A DNA stretch of 64,000 nucleotides from Phosphitispora fastidiosa (GCF_019008365.1 NZ_JAHHUL010000003.1:237433-301432); one strand, 5' to 3'. Counted from the first letter of the stretch, positions 36,201-45,481 are shown. Program-made: numbers and translations. Notes: generated by a model not told the origin, from the letters alone.

Positions 36201-37601
36201 ATGCGCCTAAAACTGGGACTCAAACTGGGTTTTACCTACCTGGTACTTATAGTTCTGTCAGTTGCTGCCTTTGGTTATTTTACTATGGATTTTTTTCAGC
36301 GGAGTTTTCTTGACGAAAAAAAGGCGGCGCTTTTTACTCATGCCAATATTCTCGCCAACAGTTCAGCGCCATATCTTCGGGACCGGGAGCAGAGGCCCTA
36401 CCTGAATTACCTGGCCAGGAATCAGGCCGAAAGGGTAGGCTGCCGTTTTCTGATACTTGACCGGACAGGATTGGTTATGGCTGATTCGGCCGGGGATTTT
36501 CGGGGCCGGGCCCTGGGTCACCCGGAGATATTAAGTGCATTAGAAGGGAAAAATACTGCTGCCCCTTACCGGGAAGCGGAGTACGGCTGGGTCCTGTACC
36601 TGGCCGTCCCGGTATATTCAGGCAAACAGGTTATCGGCGCTGTTTTTGTGTCTGCCGACCTTAACCCAATGGTGGCCCGTCTTGATGAAATCAGGGCCAG
36701 GCTCTTGTGGTTTTCGGCTGCCAGCGGGGCGGTTGTTTTTGTGATCAGCCTGTTTATGGGTACGTTTCTTACCAGGCCGGTAAAGAGGCTTATTGTCGCT
36801 GCCGGGAGGATTGGGTCGGGAGATTACGGATACCGGATAAAGACACCTCCCGGAAATGACGAATTTGGGGAACTGACAAGGGTATTTAACGATATGAGTA
36901 CCAAAATACAGGCTGAGGACAATATTCGGAAGCGTTTTGTTGCCGATGCCTCCCACGAATTAAAAAGCCCGGTTGCAGCTATAACAGCCCTGTTGGATTC
37001 ATGCCCCCGAAAGGAGGCGTGTTCCCCCGAGGAGTATCACGAAATGGTGAAGGATCTGCGGTTTGAGGCAGGCAGACTTAAGAATCTGGTGGAGGATCTG
37101 CTGGTACTCAGCCGGTTAGAAGGAAACCGGAGGCAGCTTAAAATTGAAAATACCTCTGTGGGTGAAATTGCGGAAGCGGTCCGGAAGGCCGCTGCCCCCA
37201 CAGCCCGGTCTAAGGGAGTAGAAATAAAGACCGTTCATCCGGGGGACATATACTGGCAGCTGGATGGGGAAAAGATATTCAGGGTCCTGGTTAACCTGGT
37301 TGACAATGCGGTGAAGTATTCCCCTGCAGGTGAAAAGGTAACCCTTGGATTCAGGGTGCAGGATGAAAGGCTTCACTTCTATGTATCCAACAGGGGAGCG
37401 GGCATTCCGTCAGAGGAGATACCTCATATTTTCGAGCGGTTTTACCGTGTTGACAAAGCCCGGTCACGGGGGACCGGCGGCTGGGGCCTGGGGCTGGCAA
37501 TTGTTAAGGAAATAGTGGAGCTCCATGGTGGTGGCGTGGTGGTTGACAGCGAACCAGGAGGAGAGACCATATTCACAATTGGATTGCCAAAATTAACTTA
37601 A
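36201..37601 (+). CDS. Membrane sensor histidine kinase
   Basis: 466 residues from the ATG at 36201, eight bases after TAGGAG. Membrane helices at about 10-32 and 165-187 flank an extracytoplasmic sensor of about 130 residues (PhoR-like, with RDREQRPYLNYLARNQ). HAMP follows (about 190-240), then HisKA with VADASHELKSPVAAI, and HATPase_c with LVNLVDNAVKYSP, NRGAGIP and GGWGLGLAIVKEI. The domain order resembles PhoR/PnpS kinases. Confidence 0.93.
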   Translation: MRLKLGLKLGFTYLVLIVLSVAAFGYFTMDFFQRSFLDEKKAALFTHANILANSSAPYLRDREQRPYLNYLARNQAERVGCRFLILDRTGLVMADSAGDFRGRALGHPEILSALEGKNTAAPYREAEYGWVLYLAVPVYSGKQVIGAVFVSADLNPMVARLDEIRARLLWFSAASGAVVFVISLFMGTFLTRPVKRLIVAAGRIGSGDYGYRIKTPPGNDEFGELTRVFNDMSTKIQAEDNIRKRFVADASHELKSPVAAITALLDSCPRKEACSPEEYHEMVKDLRFEAGRLKNLVEDLLVLSRLEGNRRQLKIENTSVGEIAEAVRKAAAPTARSKGVEIKTVHPGDIYWQLDGEKIFRVLVNLVDNAVKYSPAGEKVTLGFRVQDERLHFYVSNRGAGIPSEEIPHIFERFYRVDKARSRGTGGWGLGLAIVKEIVELHGGGVVVDSEPGGETIFTIGLPKLT

Positions 37602-37708
37602 AACATTTGTAACAACTTCGTCATCTCTGTGTAATTAATAAGCGGTATATTTATAGTGAGAAAACAAATGAAGAAAATGTAAAGAAAATGTAAAGGGAGG
37701 TGAACAGG

Positions 37709-38314
37709 ATGAGGTGGAATGCGATGAGAGGGAACAGATATTTTCTGTTAACAGCCCTGGCTGTGCTGCTTGTATTTGTCATTGGCTGCGGCCTGACAGG
37801 CAGCCAGGATAAGAAGGATGTGGGACAGGAGCAACCGCGTGTTGAGGAACAGGACAATTCTGAAACTCCTCCGGTAAGCCCACAGCCCACTGAGGAACAG
37901 GTCGAAATAACCCTGTATTTCAGTGATGACCAGGCCATGTACCTGAAACCGGAAAAACGCACAGTAGAAAAGGGCGGTAAACCTCTTGCAGACCTGCTTG
38001 TCGAGCAGTTGATTGAGGGACCCCGGACTGAAGGATTGCACCGGACTATCCCTGAAGAGGCTAAGCTTATTTCCGTTGAAGTTGTGGATGGGGTTGCTTT
38101 TGTGAACTTTTCCCGGGAGATGCAAACAAAGCACTGGGGCGGCAGCACAGGTGAGAGGATGACCTCACAGTCGGTAGCCCATACCCTGGCACAGCTGCCG
38201 GAGGTAGAGAAGGTACAGTTCCTGATTGAAGGCCAGAAAGAGGAAGCCATCTGGGGTCATGGCTATACAGGTGAACCCATAGCCCCGGAAAAGGAAATTG
38301 TTTCCCAAGAATAA
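37709..38314 (+). CDS. GerMN-domain lipoprotein
   Basis: 201 residues from the ATG at 37709, eight bases after AAAGGGAGG. The signal peptide ends in a lipobox-like FVIGC. A Gln/Glu/Pro-rich linker is followed by one GerMN domain (about 70-180: ITLYFSDDQAMYLKPEKRTVEKGG ... LISVEVVDGVAFVNFSREM). GerMN domains occur in the spore protein GerM and in LpqB-like lipoproteins associated with sensor kinases. Its place after a two-component pair suggests a role as a signal-modulating lipoprotein. Confidence 0.85.
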   Translation: MRWNAMRGNRYFLLTALAVLLVFVIGCGLTGSQDKKDVGQEQPRVEEQDNSETPPVSPQPTEEQVEITLYFSDDQAMYLKPEKRTVEKGGKPLADLLVEQLIEGPRTEGLHRTIPEEAKLISVEVVDGVAFVNFSREMQTKHWGGSTGERMTSQSVAHTLAQLPEVEKVQFLIEGQKEEAIWGHGYTGEPIAPEKEIVSQE

Positions 38315-38421
38315 TTCGGAACAATTAGCGGATCAATTCAGTCAATAATTATGTGGAAGCAAATTTGCGGAAAAGATTTGCGGGTACAATTAAATAAGGG
38401 ACAGATTCATTTATCTAGGGG

Positions 38422-38448
38422 CTGCCGTTTGACCGGCGGTCTCTTTTT
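38422..38448 (+). terminator. Terminator after the GerMN gene
   Basis: Arms CTGCCG / CGGCGG with a 6-nt loop followed by TCTCTTTTTAA, about 110 nt after the stop. The rest of the 229-bp gap holds no other clear feature. Confidence 0.55.
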
Positions 38449-38543
38449 AATTGTTTGGCGGCTTTTTTGTTTCCTAATCAGGATAAAGTTTTTGGCTGCC
38501 AGGGAACATTAATGAAAAAAGGCAGAATGAACGGGGTGAAGAT

Positions 38544-39491
38544 GTGCTGGTAAGATTGGGTTATGTGGCTATGTCGATGGAACTGGAGAACTGTTCGTCC
38601 TCCAAGACCATTACCGTAAAAACTTATGAACACATTGCGGGGGAGGAGGCCCGCATCGGCAGGCTGCGCAGGATTACAGCCGAAAACCTGAATAACCTGG
38701 CCAGGCTGCTGTATTACAATGCTGCAAATGGAGTCCACCTGTTCCGGATTACCTCCAAACTGGTCCCGCTGGCAACCCATCCGCTGACCGCCGGATGGGA
38801 CTATATTGCCGACCTTCAGGACGAATTTGCCAAAATAGGGTCAATAGCAAGAGAAAATAAAATGCGCCTTAGTTCTCACCCGGACCACTTTACCCTTATT
38901 AACAGCCCCCGGAAGGAAGTTATCGCAGCTTCTCTCCGGGACCTGGATTACCATGAAAAGGTATTTCAGGCGATGGGTCTTGATAATGCGGAAATGGTAA
39001 TGCATGTAGGTGGCATGTATAGTTCCCGGGAGCAGTCTGTAAAACGGTTCGCGGATAATTTCCGAAAACTTCCCGATGGTATCCGGAAGCGGCTCCTCCT
39101 GGAAAATGATGATAAGACATATGGGGCAGCAGAGGTACTGGATATCTGTGGGGAGCTGAATATCCCCATGGTGCTGGATGTACACCATCATATGTGCTGC
39201 AACAAGGGGGAGGATCTTGCTGATATTATGCAAAGGGTATATAATACCTGGGGTGAGCGAGTGCCAAAGCTGCACTTTTCCAGCCCCAGGAGTGAGAAGA
39301 ACTGCAGGGCTCATGCGGATGATATTGACTTTGACTCTTTTTACAGGTTTCTAATAACTGCCCGTGAGTTTGGCAGGGATATAGATATAATGGTAGAGGC
39401 CAAGAATAAGGACCGGGCCCTCTTTAACCTGATAGGCCGGTTAAAGGAGACGGAGGGAATTGAAGTAGTCGGGGGCGCTTTTTTAGTGTGA
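38544..39491 (+). CDS. uvsE: UV DNA damage endonuclease
   Basis: 315 residues starting at GTG 38544 after ACGGGGTGAAG. LVRLGYVAMSM, TSKLVPLATHP, SHPDHFTLINSP, MHVGGMY, LENDDKTYG, LDVHHHMC and KLHFSSPR are the conserved metal-binding and catalytic stretches of the UvdE/UvsE TIM-barrel family. It nicks DNA 5' of UV photoproducts, an alternative to nucleotide excision repair common in Firmicutes. It may be co-regulated with nothing else here; a separate promoter for the next gene follows. Confidence 0.94.
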   Translation: MLVRLGYVAMSMELENCSSSKTITVKTYEHIAGEEARIGRLRRITAENLNNLARLLYYNAANGVHLFRITSKLVPLATHPLTAGWDYIADLQDEFAKIGSIARENKMRLSSHPDHFTLINSPRKEVIAASLRDLDYHEKVFQAMGLDNAEMVMHVGGMYSSREQSVKRFADNFRKLPDGIRKRLLLENDDKTYGAAEVLDICGELNIPMVLDVHHHMCCNKGEDLADIMQRVYNTWGERVPKLHFSSPRSEKNCRAHADDIDFDSFYRFLITAREFGRDIDIMVEAKNKDRALFNLIGRLKETEGIEVVGGAFLV

Positions 39492-39503
39492 ACCGGATTC
39501 AAT

Positions 39504-39560
39504 TTTTGTTTTACATTCGAGAGTTTTGTTTTGCATTCGAGAGGAATTATTTGCTATAAT
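39504..39560 (+). promoter_or_regulatory. Promoter with two tandem 20-bp repeats upstream of the rRNA methyltransferase
   Basis: Two adjacent copies of a 20-bp unit (TTTTGTTTTACATTCGAGAG at 39504-39523 and the same with one change at 39524-39543) overlap the -35 TTGCAT (39531-39536). A perfect TATAAT follows at 39555-39560 after an 18-bp spacer. The repeated TTCGAGAG may be paired regulator sites. Confidence 0.65.
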
Positions 39561-39597
39561 TAGATTTACGGCATTACGAATATGAAGGTGGAAAGTT

Positions 39598-40965
39598 ATG
39601 AAGCTTCCTGAGGAATTTTTAAAGCGGATGAAAAATATGCTGGGAGATGAGTTGGAGGATTTCCTGGCATCTTACGACCAGCCCAGATATCATGGGCTGC
39701 GGGTGAACACACTGAAGGTATCTGTGGAAAAGTTCCGGGAGATTTCTCCCTTTGCCCTGGAACCTGTGCCCTGGACAAGGGAGGGTTTCTACACAGACAG
39801 TGACGACAGGCCGGCAAAACACCCCTATTACCATGCGGGCCTTTATTATATCCAGGAGCCCAGCGCCATGGTCCCTGTTTCAGTCCTGAATCCCCAACCC
39901 GGTGACCGGGTACTTGACCTGTGTGCCGCACCGGGGGGCAAATCAACACATATTGCTGCCCGCCTGGCCGGGGCAGGGGTCCTGGTAGCCAATGATATCA
40001 GTGGGGAGCGGCTCAAGGGAATGGTCCGCAATATGGAGCTGTGCGGGGTCAAAAACTATATTATTCTAAATGAAATACCTTCACGGATGGCAGAAAGGTT
40101 TAAAGGCTATTTTGATAAGATTGTGGTTGATGCGCCCTGTTCCGGTGAAGGGATGTTTCGCAAAGACCCCGGTTCGCTCAAGAGCTGGGGTGAGTTCTCC
40201 GTGGAACGGTGTGTTCAGATGCAGAAGGGCATCATCAGGTTTGCCGCTGAGATGTTAAAACCGGGAGGGGCGCTGGTTTATTCCACCTGCACCTTTGCTC
40301 CCGAAGAAAATGAGGGTATCATTGATTTCCTGGTGAAGCTCTATCCCGAATTTGAGCCTGAGGGTATATATACCGTTCCCGGCGCCGCACCCGGACAGCC
40401 GCAATGGGCAGGGGCCGGGGAAAAGGTATCGAAAACCATCCGTCTTTGGCCGCACCGGATAAAGGGAGAGGGGCATTTTGTAGCCCTGCTGAGGAAAAGG
40501 GACGGTGAAGAGACCGGGTTTACCGAATATGTGCCTGAGCCCCCTTTGCCGGAAAATCTGGAGGCTTACCTGGCCTTTTTTGAACATGCCATGAACATTC
40601 CGCCATTTGAGAGGGGGCTGGTACAGCATCATAGCCGTCTTTATGTGATTCCGCCGGGGCTGCCTGACCTCAAAGGTCTAAAGGTATTAAGGCCGGGATG
40701 GTTCATCGGGGAAGTACGGAAAAGGAGATTCAAGCCGGTGGCGCCCCTGGCGCTGGCGCTAAGGAAGGAAGATGCCAGGCAGGCCCTGGATTTTGCTGCC
40801 GGCTCAGAGGAGGTCATCAGATACCTCAAGGGTGAAACACTCAATATTACCGGAGAGCGCGGCTGGCGCATGGTGTGTGTTGACGGTTTCCCACTGGGGT
40901 GGGCCAAACAGTTCCAGGATATGCTGAACAACTATTATCCCGTCGGCTGGCGCTGGATGGGATAG
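39598..40965 (+). CDS. rRNA cytosine-C5 methyltransferase, RsmF/NOL1 family
   Basis: 455 residues. The SAM-binding motif is VLDLCAAPGGKSTH, with DAPCSGEGMFRKD and STCTFAPEENE supplying the two catalytic cysteines of the m5C methyltransferase family. The N-terminal PRYHGLRVNTLKV and the C-terminal RNA-binding extension (about 310-455, with GWRMVCVDGFPLGWAKQ) match RsmF. AAGGTGGAAAGTT precedes the ATG. Its stop codon lies at the edge of the MITE-like element copy 2. Confidence 0.92.
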   Translation: MKLPEEFLKRMKNMLGDELEDFLASYDQPRYHGLRVNTLKVSVEKFREISPFALEPVPWTREGFYTDSDDRPAKHPYYHAGLYYIQEPSAMVPVSVLNPQPGDRVLDLCAAPGGKSTHIAARLAGAGVLVANDISGERLKGMVRNMELCGVKNYIILNEIPSRMAERFKGYFDKIVVDAPCSGEGMFRKDPGSLKSWGEFSVERCVQMQKGIIRFAAEMLKPGGALVYSTCTFAPEENEGIIDFLVKLYPEFEPEGIYTVPGAAPGQPQWAGAGEKVSKTIRLWPHRIKGEGHFVALLRKRDGEETGFTEYVPEPPLPENLEAYLAFFEHAMNIPPFERGLVQHHSRLYVIPPGLPDLKGLKVLRPGWFIGEVRKRRFKPVAPLALALRKEDARQALDFAAGSEEVIRYLKGETLNITGERGWRMVCVDGFPLGWAKQFQDMLNNYYPVGWRWMG

Positions 40966-41226
40966 GCTCCGGAAATGACCGGGTATAGCATATGGTGAGT
41001 TGTTGCACCGATTTTCCACAGTGCCGCGAGAGAAATCTAACCTTGTTCCTGGCGAAGCCATGGACTAAACCCGCCAATTCGGCTCCTGCCTCAATGGCGG
41101 GCTCCGCCTTCCGTGGCTCCGGTCCATGGCTTCGCTTAGCGGAACTGCGGAAAGATTTCTCACGACGGCACTGCAAGGAAAAACTTGTACAACACCTCAC
41201 CATATGCCGCGGTCATTTTCGGAGCC
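40965..41226. repeat. MITE-like long inverted repeat element, copy 2
   Basis: A 262-bp element with ends GGCTCCGGAAATGACCG (40965 on) and CGGTCATTTTCGGAGCC (to 41226), and arms of about 80 bp sharing CATATGGTGAG, GATTTTCC/TTTTTCC, AGTGCCG and GAGAAATCT. The centre holds a second inverted repeat (GGCGAAGCCATGGAC / GTCCATGGCTTCGC). Ends and arm motifs match copy 1 at 9606-9766, but the centre is about 100 bp longer. No ORF of transposase type is inside. It fills most of the 40966-41305 gap. Confidence 0.78.
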
Positions 41227-41305
41227 ATACCGGGGAAAAAATAAAAGGCTCTGGGTGAAGACCCTGGGCGCAGAAAAACCTTAGATGGTTAATATGGAGG
41301 CAGTG

Positions 41306-42025
41306 GTGAAAGATAAAATACGGTTAGATAAGTTATTGGCCAATGCGGGCCTGGGTTCCAGAAAGGAAATAAAGAAAACTGTCCGGGAGGGTAAAGTTGC
41401 CGTTAATGGCACAACGGTCTCGGACAGCTCACTTCATGTACATCTTGGAAATGACACGGTTACGTTTGATGGGGTTGTGGTTGAATACCGGGAGTATGTC
41501 TATCTCATGCTGAATAAGCCTGCGGGCTGTGTGTCGGCAACTGTTGACTCAAAAGAGGCTACAGTTGTTGAACTTGTCCCTGACCGCTTCAGACACTTTG
41601 AATTGTTTCCGGTCGGCAGGCTGGACAAGGATACAGAGGGACTCCTCATCCTTACCAATGACGGTAAACTGACCCATGAACTCCTGGCGCCAAAAAAACA
41701 TGTCCCCAAGACATATTTCGTTAAAGTCAAAGGCAGGTTAACGGAGGGCCACGAAAAACGTTTCGCTAAAGGTATTGTTCTGGATGACGGGTACAAGACA
41801 ATGCCATCCAGGATGACCGTATTGCACTCAGATGATGTTTCCGAAGCAGAGGTTATCATCCACGAAGGAAAGTATCATCAGGTAAAGCGGATGTTTGGAG
41901 CCCTTGGGCTGCCTGTTGTTTACCTTAAGAGAACCGCCATGGGCAGCCTCAGCCTGGATGAATCCCTGGCGCCGGGAGCTGTAAGGGAACTAAGTGCAAA
42001 GGAACTGACCCTGCTGAGAAATTAA
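41306..42025 (+). CDS. 16S rRNA pseudouridine synthase, RsuA family
   Basis: 239 residues if begun at GTG 41306, five bases after ATGGAGG; upstream ATGs at 41285 and 41294 lack a ribosome site. An S4 RNA-binding domain (about 1-55, LDKLLANAGLGSRKEIKKTVREGKVAVNG) is followed by the catalytic domain with FPVGRLDKDTEGLLILTNDG, containing the catalytic Asp, and HEGKYHQVKRMFGALG. It isomerises a specific uridine, probably U516 of 16S rRNA, though other RsuA-family targets are possible. Confidence 0.92.
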   Translation: MKDKIRLDKLLANAGLGSRKEIKKTVREGKVAVNGTTVSDSSLHVHLGNDTVTFDGVVVEYREYVYLMLNKPAGCVSATVDSKEATVVELVPDRFRHFELFPVGRLDKDTEGLLILTNDGKLTHELLAPKKHVPKTYFVKVKGRLTEGHEKRFAKGIVLDDGYKTMPSRMTVLHSDDVSEAEVIIHEGKYHQVKRMFGALGLPVVYLKRTAMGSLSLDESLAPGAVRELSAKELTLLRN

Positions 42026-42026
42026 C

Positions 42027-43433
42027 CTAAAAAATCCGCTTCTTTTTCTCCCCGGCCAGCCAGTCCACAAACTGGCGCGCTGTCCTCCCGGAACGGCCAT
42101 TATAGCGCAATTCCCACTGAATCGCCTGGCGATGCAGCTCTTCTTTAGGAATGTTGATTCCGGCCTGTTTGGTGAGGCCATCTACAATTGCCAGGTACTC
42201 TGCCTGGGCAGGTGAGGTAAAGGTAACTGTAATTCCGAACCTGTCTGCCAGCGAAAGTTTTTCTTGCAGGGTATCCTGAAGCCGCTTTTCATCACTTGAG
42301 GCCGCAGCCTCCCTGTCACTAAACCTCTCTTTTATCAAATGTCTCCTGTTGGAGGTGGCATAGATCAGCACATTTTGCGGTTTGGCTTCCAGTCCTCCTT
42401 CCAGGAGCGCTTTCAGGTATTTGTACTCGGAGTCATTTTCTTCAAAAGAAAGGTCATCAATAAATATAATAAACTTTTGCACCCGTTGTCTGAGAAAGTG
42501 TATTATTTTGGGGAAGTCAGCCAACTCCTGTTTGGAAACTTCTACAAGGCGCAGGCCCATGGAACCAAAACGGTGCAGCAGGGCTTTAACCGAGGACGAT
42601 TTTCCGGTGCCGCGGTCACCGTATAGCAGAATGTTATTGGCAGGCAGCCCCTGGAGAAGTTTTTCGGTATTATTAATAATGATTTTCCTTTCACTGCGAT
42701 ACCCGAAAAGGTTGGCAAAGGTAACCGGATCAGGCTCTACAATGCCCTGGAACCAGCCGGTCCCTTTGCTGCGGACCCACCTGAGGGCATGGTAACTGCC
42801 GAAAATTCCGGCCCCATTCTTCCGGTAAAAATCAGCCAGGTCAGGCAGGAGTGACTGCCAGTCCTCGGAAACGGCCAGCCTGCTGACCAACTCCGGGGTG
42901 TCATCAGGTGTAGAATTTACATCAGGTGTAGTTTCCGTGTTGGGGTCGGTTTTATCCCAGCCGGGCAGCATATTCAGGGAAGGAATATCTGTGAAACCGG
43001 ATATCTGGTCCCGAATCCTGTTTTTCACCATGTGGCGGATGGTTCTCGGGTCCATTGCGGCAAGACTGTACAGGTTAGCCAGGTCTGCGCCTGCCGCCAG
43101 CTTCAGGCCGGCGTCGATTTTGTCAAAGGGAACCGATTCAGCTATCCGACTGAACGGGTTTTCATCCCTGAGGATAAAATCCGCCAGAAAATACTGCCAG
43201 GTATTACCGCTAAATGAGGCTGGGACATCGATTCCCAGGAGATTATGAACCAGATCGTAATAAGCCTCCAGCAGCTTTTCGGGTCCGGGGTCTTCCATAT
43301 TGACCACATCAATAAGGTGCATGAATGAACCGAAGCTAGATTCGTTTTGCAGGCTGCGGTATACCGAAAGCTGCCTTCCGGCGAAAGCTGCGGCGGTAAA
43401 TTTAAGTTTAAGTACAGAATCAGGACGAAACAA
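42027..43433 (-). CDS. AAA+ ATPase, DUF815 family
   Basis: 469 residues from TTG 43433, which follows AAAGGGAGG; the longer frame upstream lacks such a site. The C-terminal half is a DUF815 AAA+ module with Walker A LLYGDRGTGKSSSVKALL, Walker B FIIFIDDLSFEE, a sensor-like YATSNRRHL and RSGRTARQFVDWL near the end. The N-terminal 220 residues are helical and family-specific. DUF815 proteins are widespread but uncharacterised. Convergent with the pseudouridine synthase gene, stops 1 nt apart. Confidence 0.88.
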   Translation of the reverse strand: MFRPDSVLKLKFTAAAFAGRQLSVYRSLQNESSFGSFMHLIDVVNMEDPGPEKLLEAYYDLVHNLLGIDVPASFSGNTWQYFLADFILRDENPFSRIAESVPFDKIDAGLKLAAGADLANLYSLAAMDPRTIRHMVKNRIRDQISGFTDIPSLNMLPGWDKTDPNTETTPDVNSTPDDTPELVSRLAVSEDWQSLLPDLADFYRKNGAGIFGSYHALRWVRSKGTGWFQGIVEPDPVTFANLFGYRSERKIIINNTEKLLQGLPANNILLYGDRGTGKSSSVKALLHRFGSMGLRLVEVSKQELADFPKIIHFLRQRVQKFIIFIDDLSFEENDSEYKYLKALLEGGLEAKPQNVLIYATSNRRHLIKERFSDREAAASSDEKRLQDTLQEKLSLADRFGITVTFTSPAQAEYLAIVDGLTKQAGINIPKEELHRQAIQWELRYNGRSGRTARQFVDWLAGEKKKRIF

Positions 43434-43629
43434 TGAAAAACCTCCCTTTATAGAATAATTACCAACACTTTTATTATCGTCAAAAATAATTTTATTCTTG
43501 ACAGCTAAATTTATTTTACCGATAGCCAACAACCTCTGGTGATGGAGGAAGTTGTGATGGGCCGTCGAATATAGAGAAGTGACAGGTATATAGTCAATAA
43601 TTCACATCATGTCAGGGGAGCAAACAGTA

Positions 43630-44508
43630 ATGGAAGCAGTATGCATTTTGAACCCAGCGGCAGGTCGGGGCACTGCTCCGCACAAGTGGAAGCAGGCCCG
43701 GAACGACCTTGCCGCCCGCGGCCGCATTATAGATACTCTGACTACTACCGGGCCGGGTGATGCCGCCCGGCTGACCAGACAGCTAATTGCCCAGGGGGCT
43801 GACACAATTATTGCAGCAGGCGGGGATGGCACTCTAAACGAGATAGCAGGGGCTGCCGCCGGCAGTGAGATTAAAGTTGCCCTGGCCCCGTTTGGCACGG
43901 GAAATGACCTGGCCCGGGGGTTGGGAATACCGCGCAGGAGTTCGGAATGGGCGGCAGGTTTTCTGACCTTTACCGCCAGACAGTTAGACCTGGGTATGGT
44001 GAATGGCAGGTATTTTATAAACCAGGCGGGTTTTGGCTTTGATGCCCGGGTCGGCTATAAAGTGAATACAGGGGTAGGGTTCCTGACCGGAAAGCCGGCT
44101 TACCTGGCTGCCGTTGCTTCATGCCTCAAGGATCTGAGCCCGGTAGAAGCGGAAATAGTGGTGGATGGTGTCCGGATAAAACAAAAAGTGATATTAGCTG
44201 CCTTTGCCAATAGTGTTTTTATTGGCGGCGGACTTAGGCTGGCGCCTCCGGCGATTCCTGATGACGGGCTGCTGGACCTGGTTGTGATAGGTGAGGTTTC
44301 CCGCCTTGAGCTGCTGAAAGCATTTCCAATGCTTTTCAGCGGGAGCCATTTAAATCACCCTGCAGTAAGTGTTTGGCGGGGGAAAAGTTTTTCCCTCCAT
44401 TCCGACAAGCCTGAATATGCTCACACTGACGGAGAAATATACAAAACTGACAGACTGGAAGTCAACATCAAACCTGGGAGCCTGAATTTCCTGGCGCCTC
44501 TGTATTAA
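43630..44508 (+). CDS. Diacylglycerol/lipid kinase family protein (YegS/DgkB-like)
   Basis: 292 residues from ATG 43630 (AGGGGAG nine bases upstream). The kinase signature AGGDGTLNEIAGA (about 64-76), LNPAAGRG near the N-terminus and PFGTGNDLARGLG are intact, with the YegS-like C-terminal beta domain (HTDGEIYKTDRLEVNIKPGSL). It phosphorylates diacylglycerol or a related lipid using ATP. Followed by a strong terminator. Confidence 0.9.
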   Translation: MEAVCILNPAAGRGTAPHKWKQARNDLAARGRIIDTLTTTGPGDAARLTRQLIAQGADTIIAAGGDGTLNEIAGAAAGSEIKVALAPFGTGNDLARGLGIPRRSSEWAAGFLTFTARQLDLGMVNGRYFINQAGFGFDARVGYKVNTGVGFLTGKPAYLAAVASCLKDLSPVEAEIVVDGVRIKQKVILAAFANSVFIGGGLRLAPPAIPDDGLLDLVVIGEVSRLELLKAFPMLFSGSHLNHPAVSVWRGKSFSLHSDKPEYAHTDGEIYKTDRLEVNIKPGSLNFLAPLY

Positions 44509-44510
44509 AA

Positions 44511-44546
44511 AAAACCCGCATGTTTTGGTATGCATGCGGGTTTTTC
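44511..44546. terminator. Bidirectional intrinsic terminator
   Basis: Arms AACCCGCATG / CATGCGGGTT with a run of A before and T after, so it can serve both the lipid kinase gene and the convergent SdpI gene. Confidence 0.85.
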
Positions 44547-44577
44547 TGTCCGGGTTTTTCTATCAAGGCTTTTCAGT

Positions 44578-45207
44578 CTAGACCGCTTTTTTAAATGCCA
44601 CGTAGGAATAAACCAATATTGATATCAGAAGGGCAATAGTTATGCCAAAGGTGATGTATGCACTGGCTGCTGAATGGAAAAAGCCAGATACAAAGAAGGT
44701 CAGACCTGCCAAAACGAAGGCGTATCCACCGAACCTGTGGGTTTTTCTCCAATTGTCTTCGTTGGCAAGGGTCCAGGGAGTCCTAATTCCCACAAAATAA
44801 TTATGTCTCAACTTGGGCATTACATTGCCCAGGACAATAAACAGCAGGCCTACTCCAATTTTAACAAACATGCCGACATCAATATTGTATCCCATGGCCG
44901 CCACAATTGAGACCCAGTGGATTCCAATCATCATCAGGACAACACTGATGGTAATAATTTGATAACTTCCCATGTGTTTGTCATATGATGCCTTTTTAGG
45001 GTCAATTTTAGGAGCAAACTTCATTAACAGGTAAAGAGCTAGTGGTAAAAGTGCAGTGACAAACACGAAATTTTTGCCCCCGGTATTATCAACTTCACCT
45101 TTAATGTTCCAGTGCAGGGGGATGGTATCCGGCAAACTCTGGTAGATAAACAGAGTAGCAATGATAGATAACAGAATTAATGCAATAACAGTCTTACTGA
45201 GTTTCAT
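44578..45207 (-). CDS. sdpI: SdpI family membrane protein (immunity/signal protein)
   Basis: 209 residues with about six membrane helices. The N-terminal DUF1648 segment (LPDTIPLHWNIKGEVD) and the SdpI domain (GLLFIVLGNVMPKLRHNYFVGIRTPWTLANEDNWRKTHRFGG) are typical. In B. subtilis SdpI protects against the SdpC toxin and sequesters the repressor SdpR. Here sdpR lies 19 nt upstream in the same operon, but no SdpA/B/C genes are in the window, so it may act as stand-alone immunity. Confidence 0.9.
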   Translation of the reverse strand: MKLSKTVIALILLSIIATLFIYQSLPDTIPLHWNIKGEVDNTGGKNFVFVTALLPLALYLLMKFAPKIDPKKASYDKHMGSYQIITISVVLMMIGIHWVSIVAAMGYNIDVGMFVKIGVGLLFIVLGNVMPKLRHNYFVGIRTPWTLANEDNWRKTHRFGGYAFVLAGLTFFVSGFFHSAASAYITFGITIALLISILVYSYVAFKKAV

Positions 45208-45226
45208 TAAACCGCCTCCTTTAATA

Positions 45227-45481
45227 TTATTCCTTAAATTCCAGAAACCAAGCCATCACATCCTGAAAAACAGATGTATTGAGTGAATAAATTACGTGCT
45301 GACCCTGTTTTTCGCTTAATACCAGCCCGGCATTTTTTAAGGCATCCAGGTGATGACTGATGCTTGGTTTGCTGATATCAAAACGGTCGGCAATTTCTCC
45401 GGCAGACAGATCCCGTTCCCTAAGGTCTCTAAGTATTTTACGGCGTGTTTTATCCGACAGAGCTTTAAATGCTTTATCCAT
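45227..45481 (-). CDS. sdpR: ArsR family repressor, SdpR-like
   Basis: 84 residues: a winged helix with SAGEIADRFDISKPSISHHLDALKNAGLV as the recognition region and no metal-binding cysteine motif, as in SdpR. AGGGGTGAGG precedes the ATG. The operator-like inverted repeat at 45500-45533 lies immediately upstream, which suggests autorepression relieved when SdpI captures SdpR at the membrane, as known in B. subtilis. Confidence 0.9.
   Translation of the reverse strand: MDKAFKALSDKTRRKILRDLRERDLSAGEIADRFDISKPSISHHLDALKNAGLVLSEKQGQHVIYSLNTSVFQDVMAWFLEFKE

Noticed and set aside
38315..38543. A c-di-GMP or other riboswitch upstream of the UV endonuclease gene.
   Set aside because: The hairpin near 38422-38448 is a simple terminator and none of the conserved GEMM sequence elements are present.
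41306..41311. ATG at 41285 as start of the pseudouridine synthase.
   Set aside because: No ribosome site precedes it, whereas ATGGAGG lies five bases before GTG 41306.
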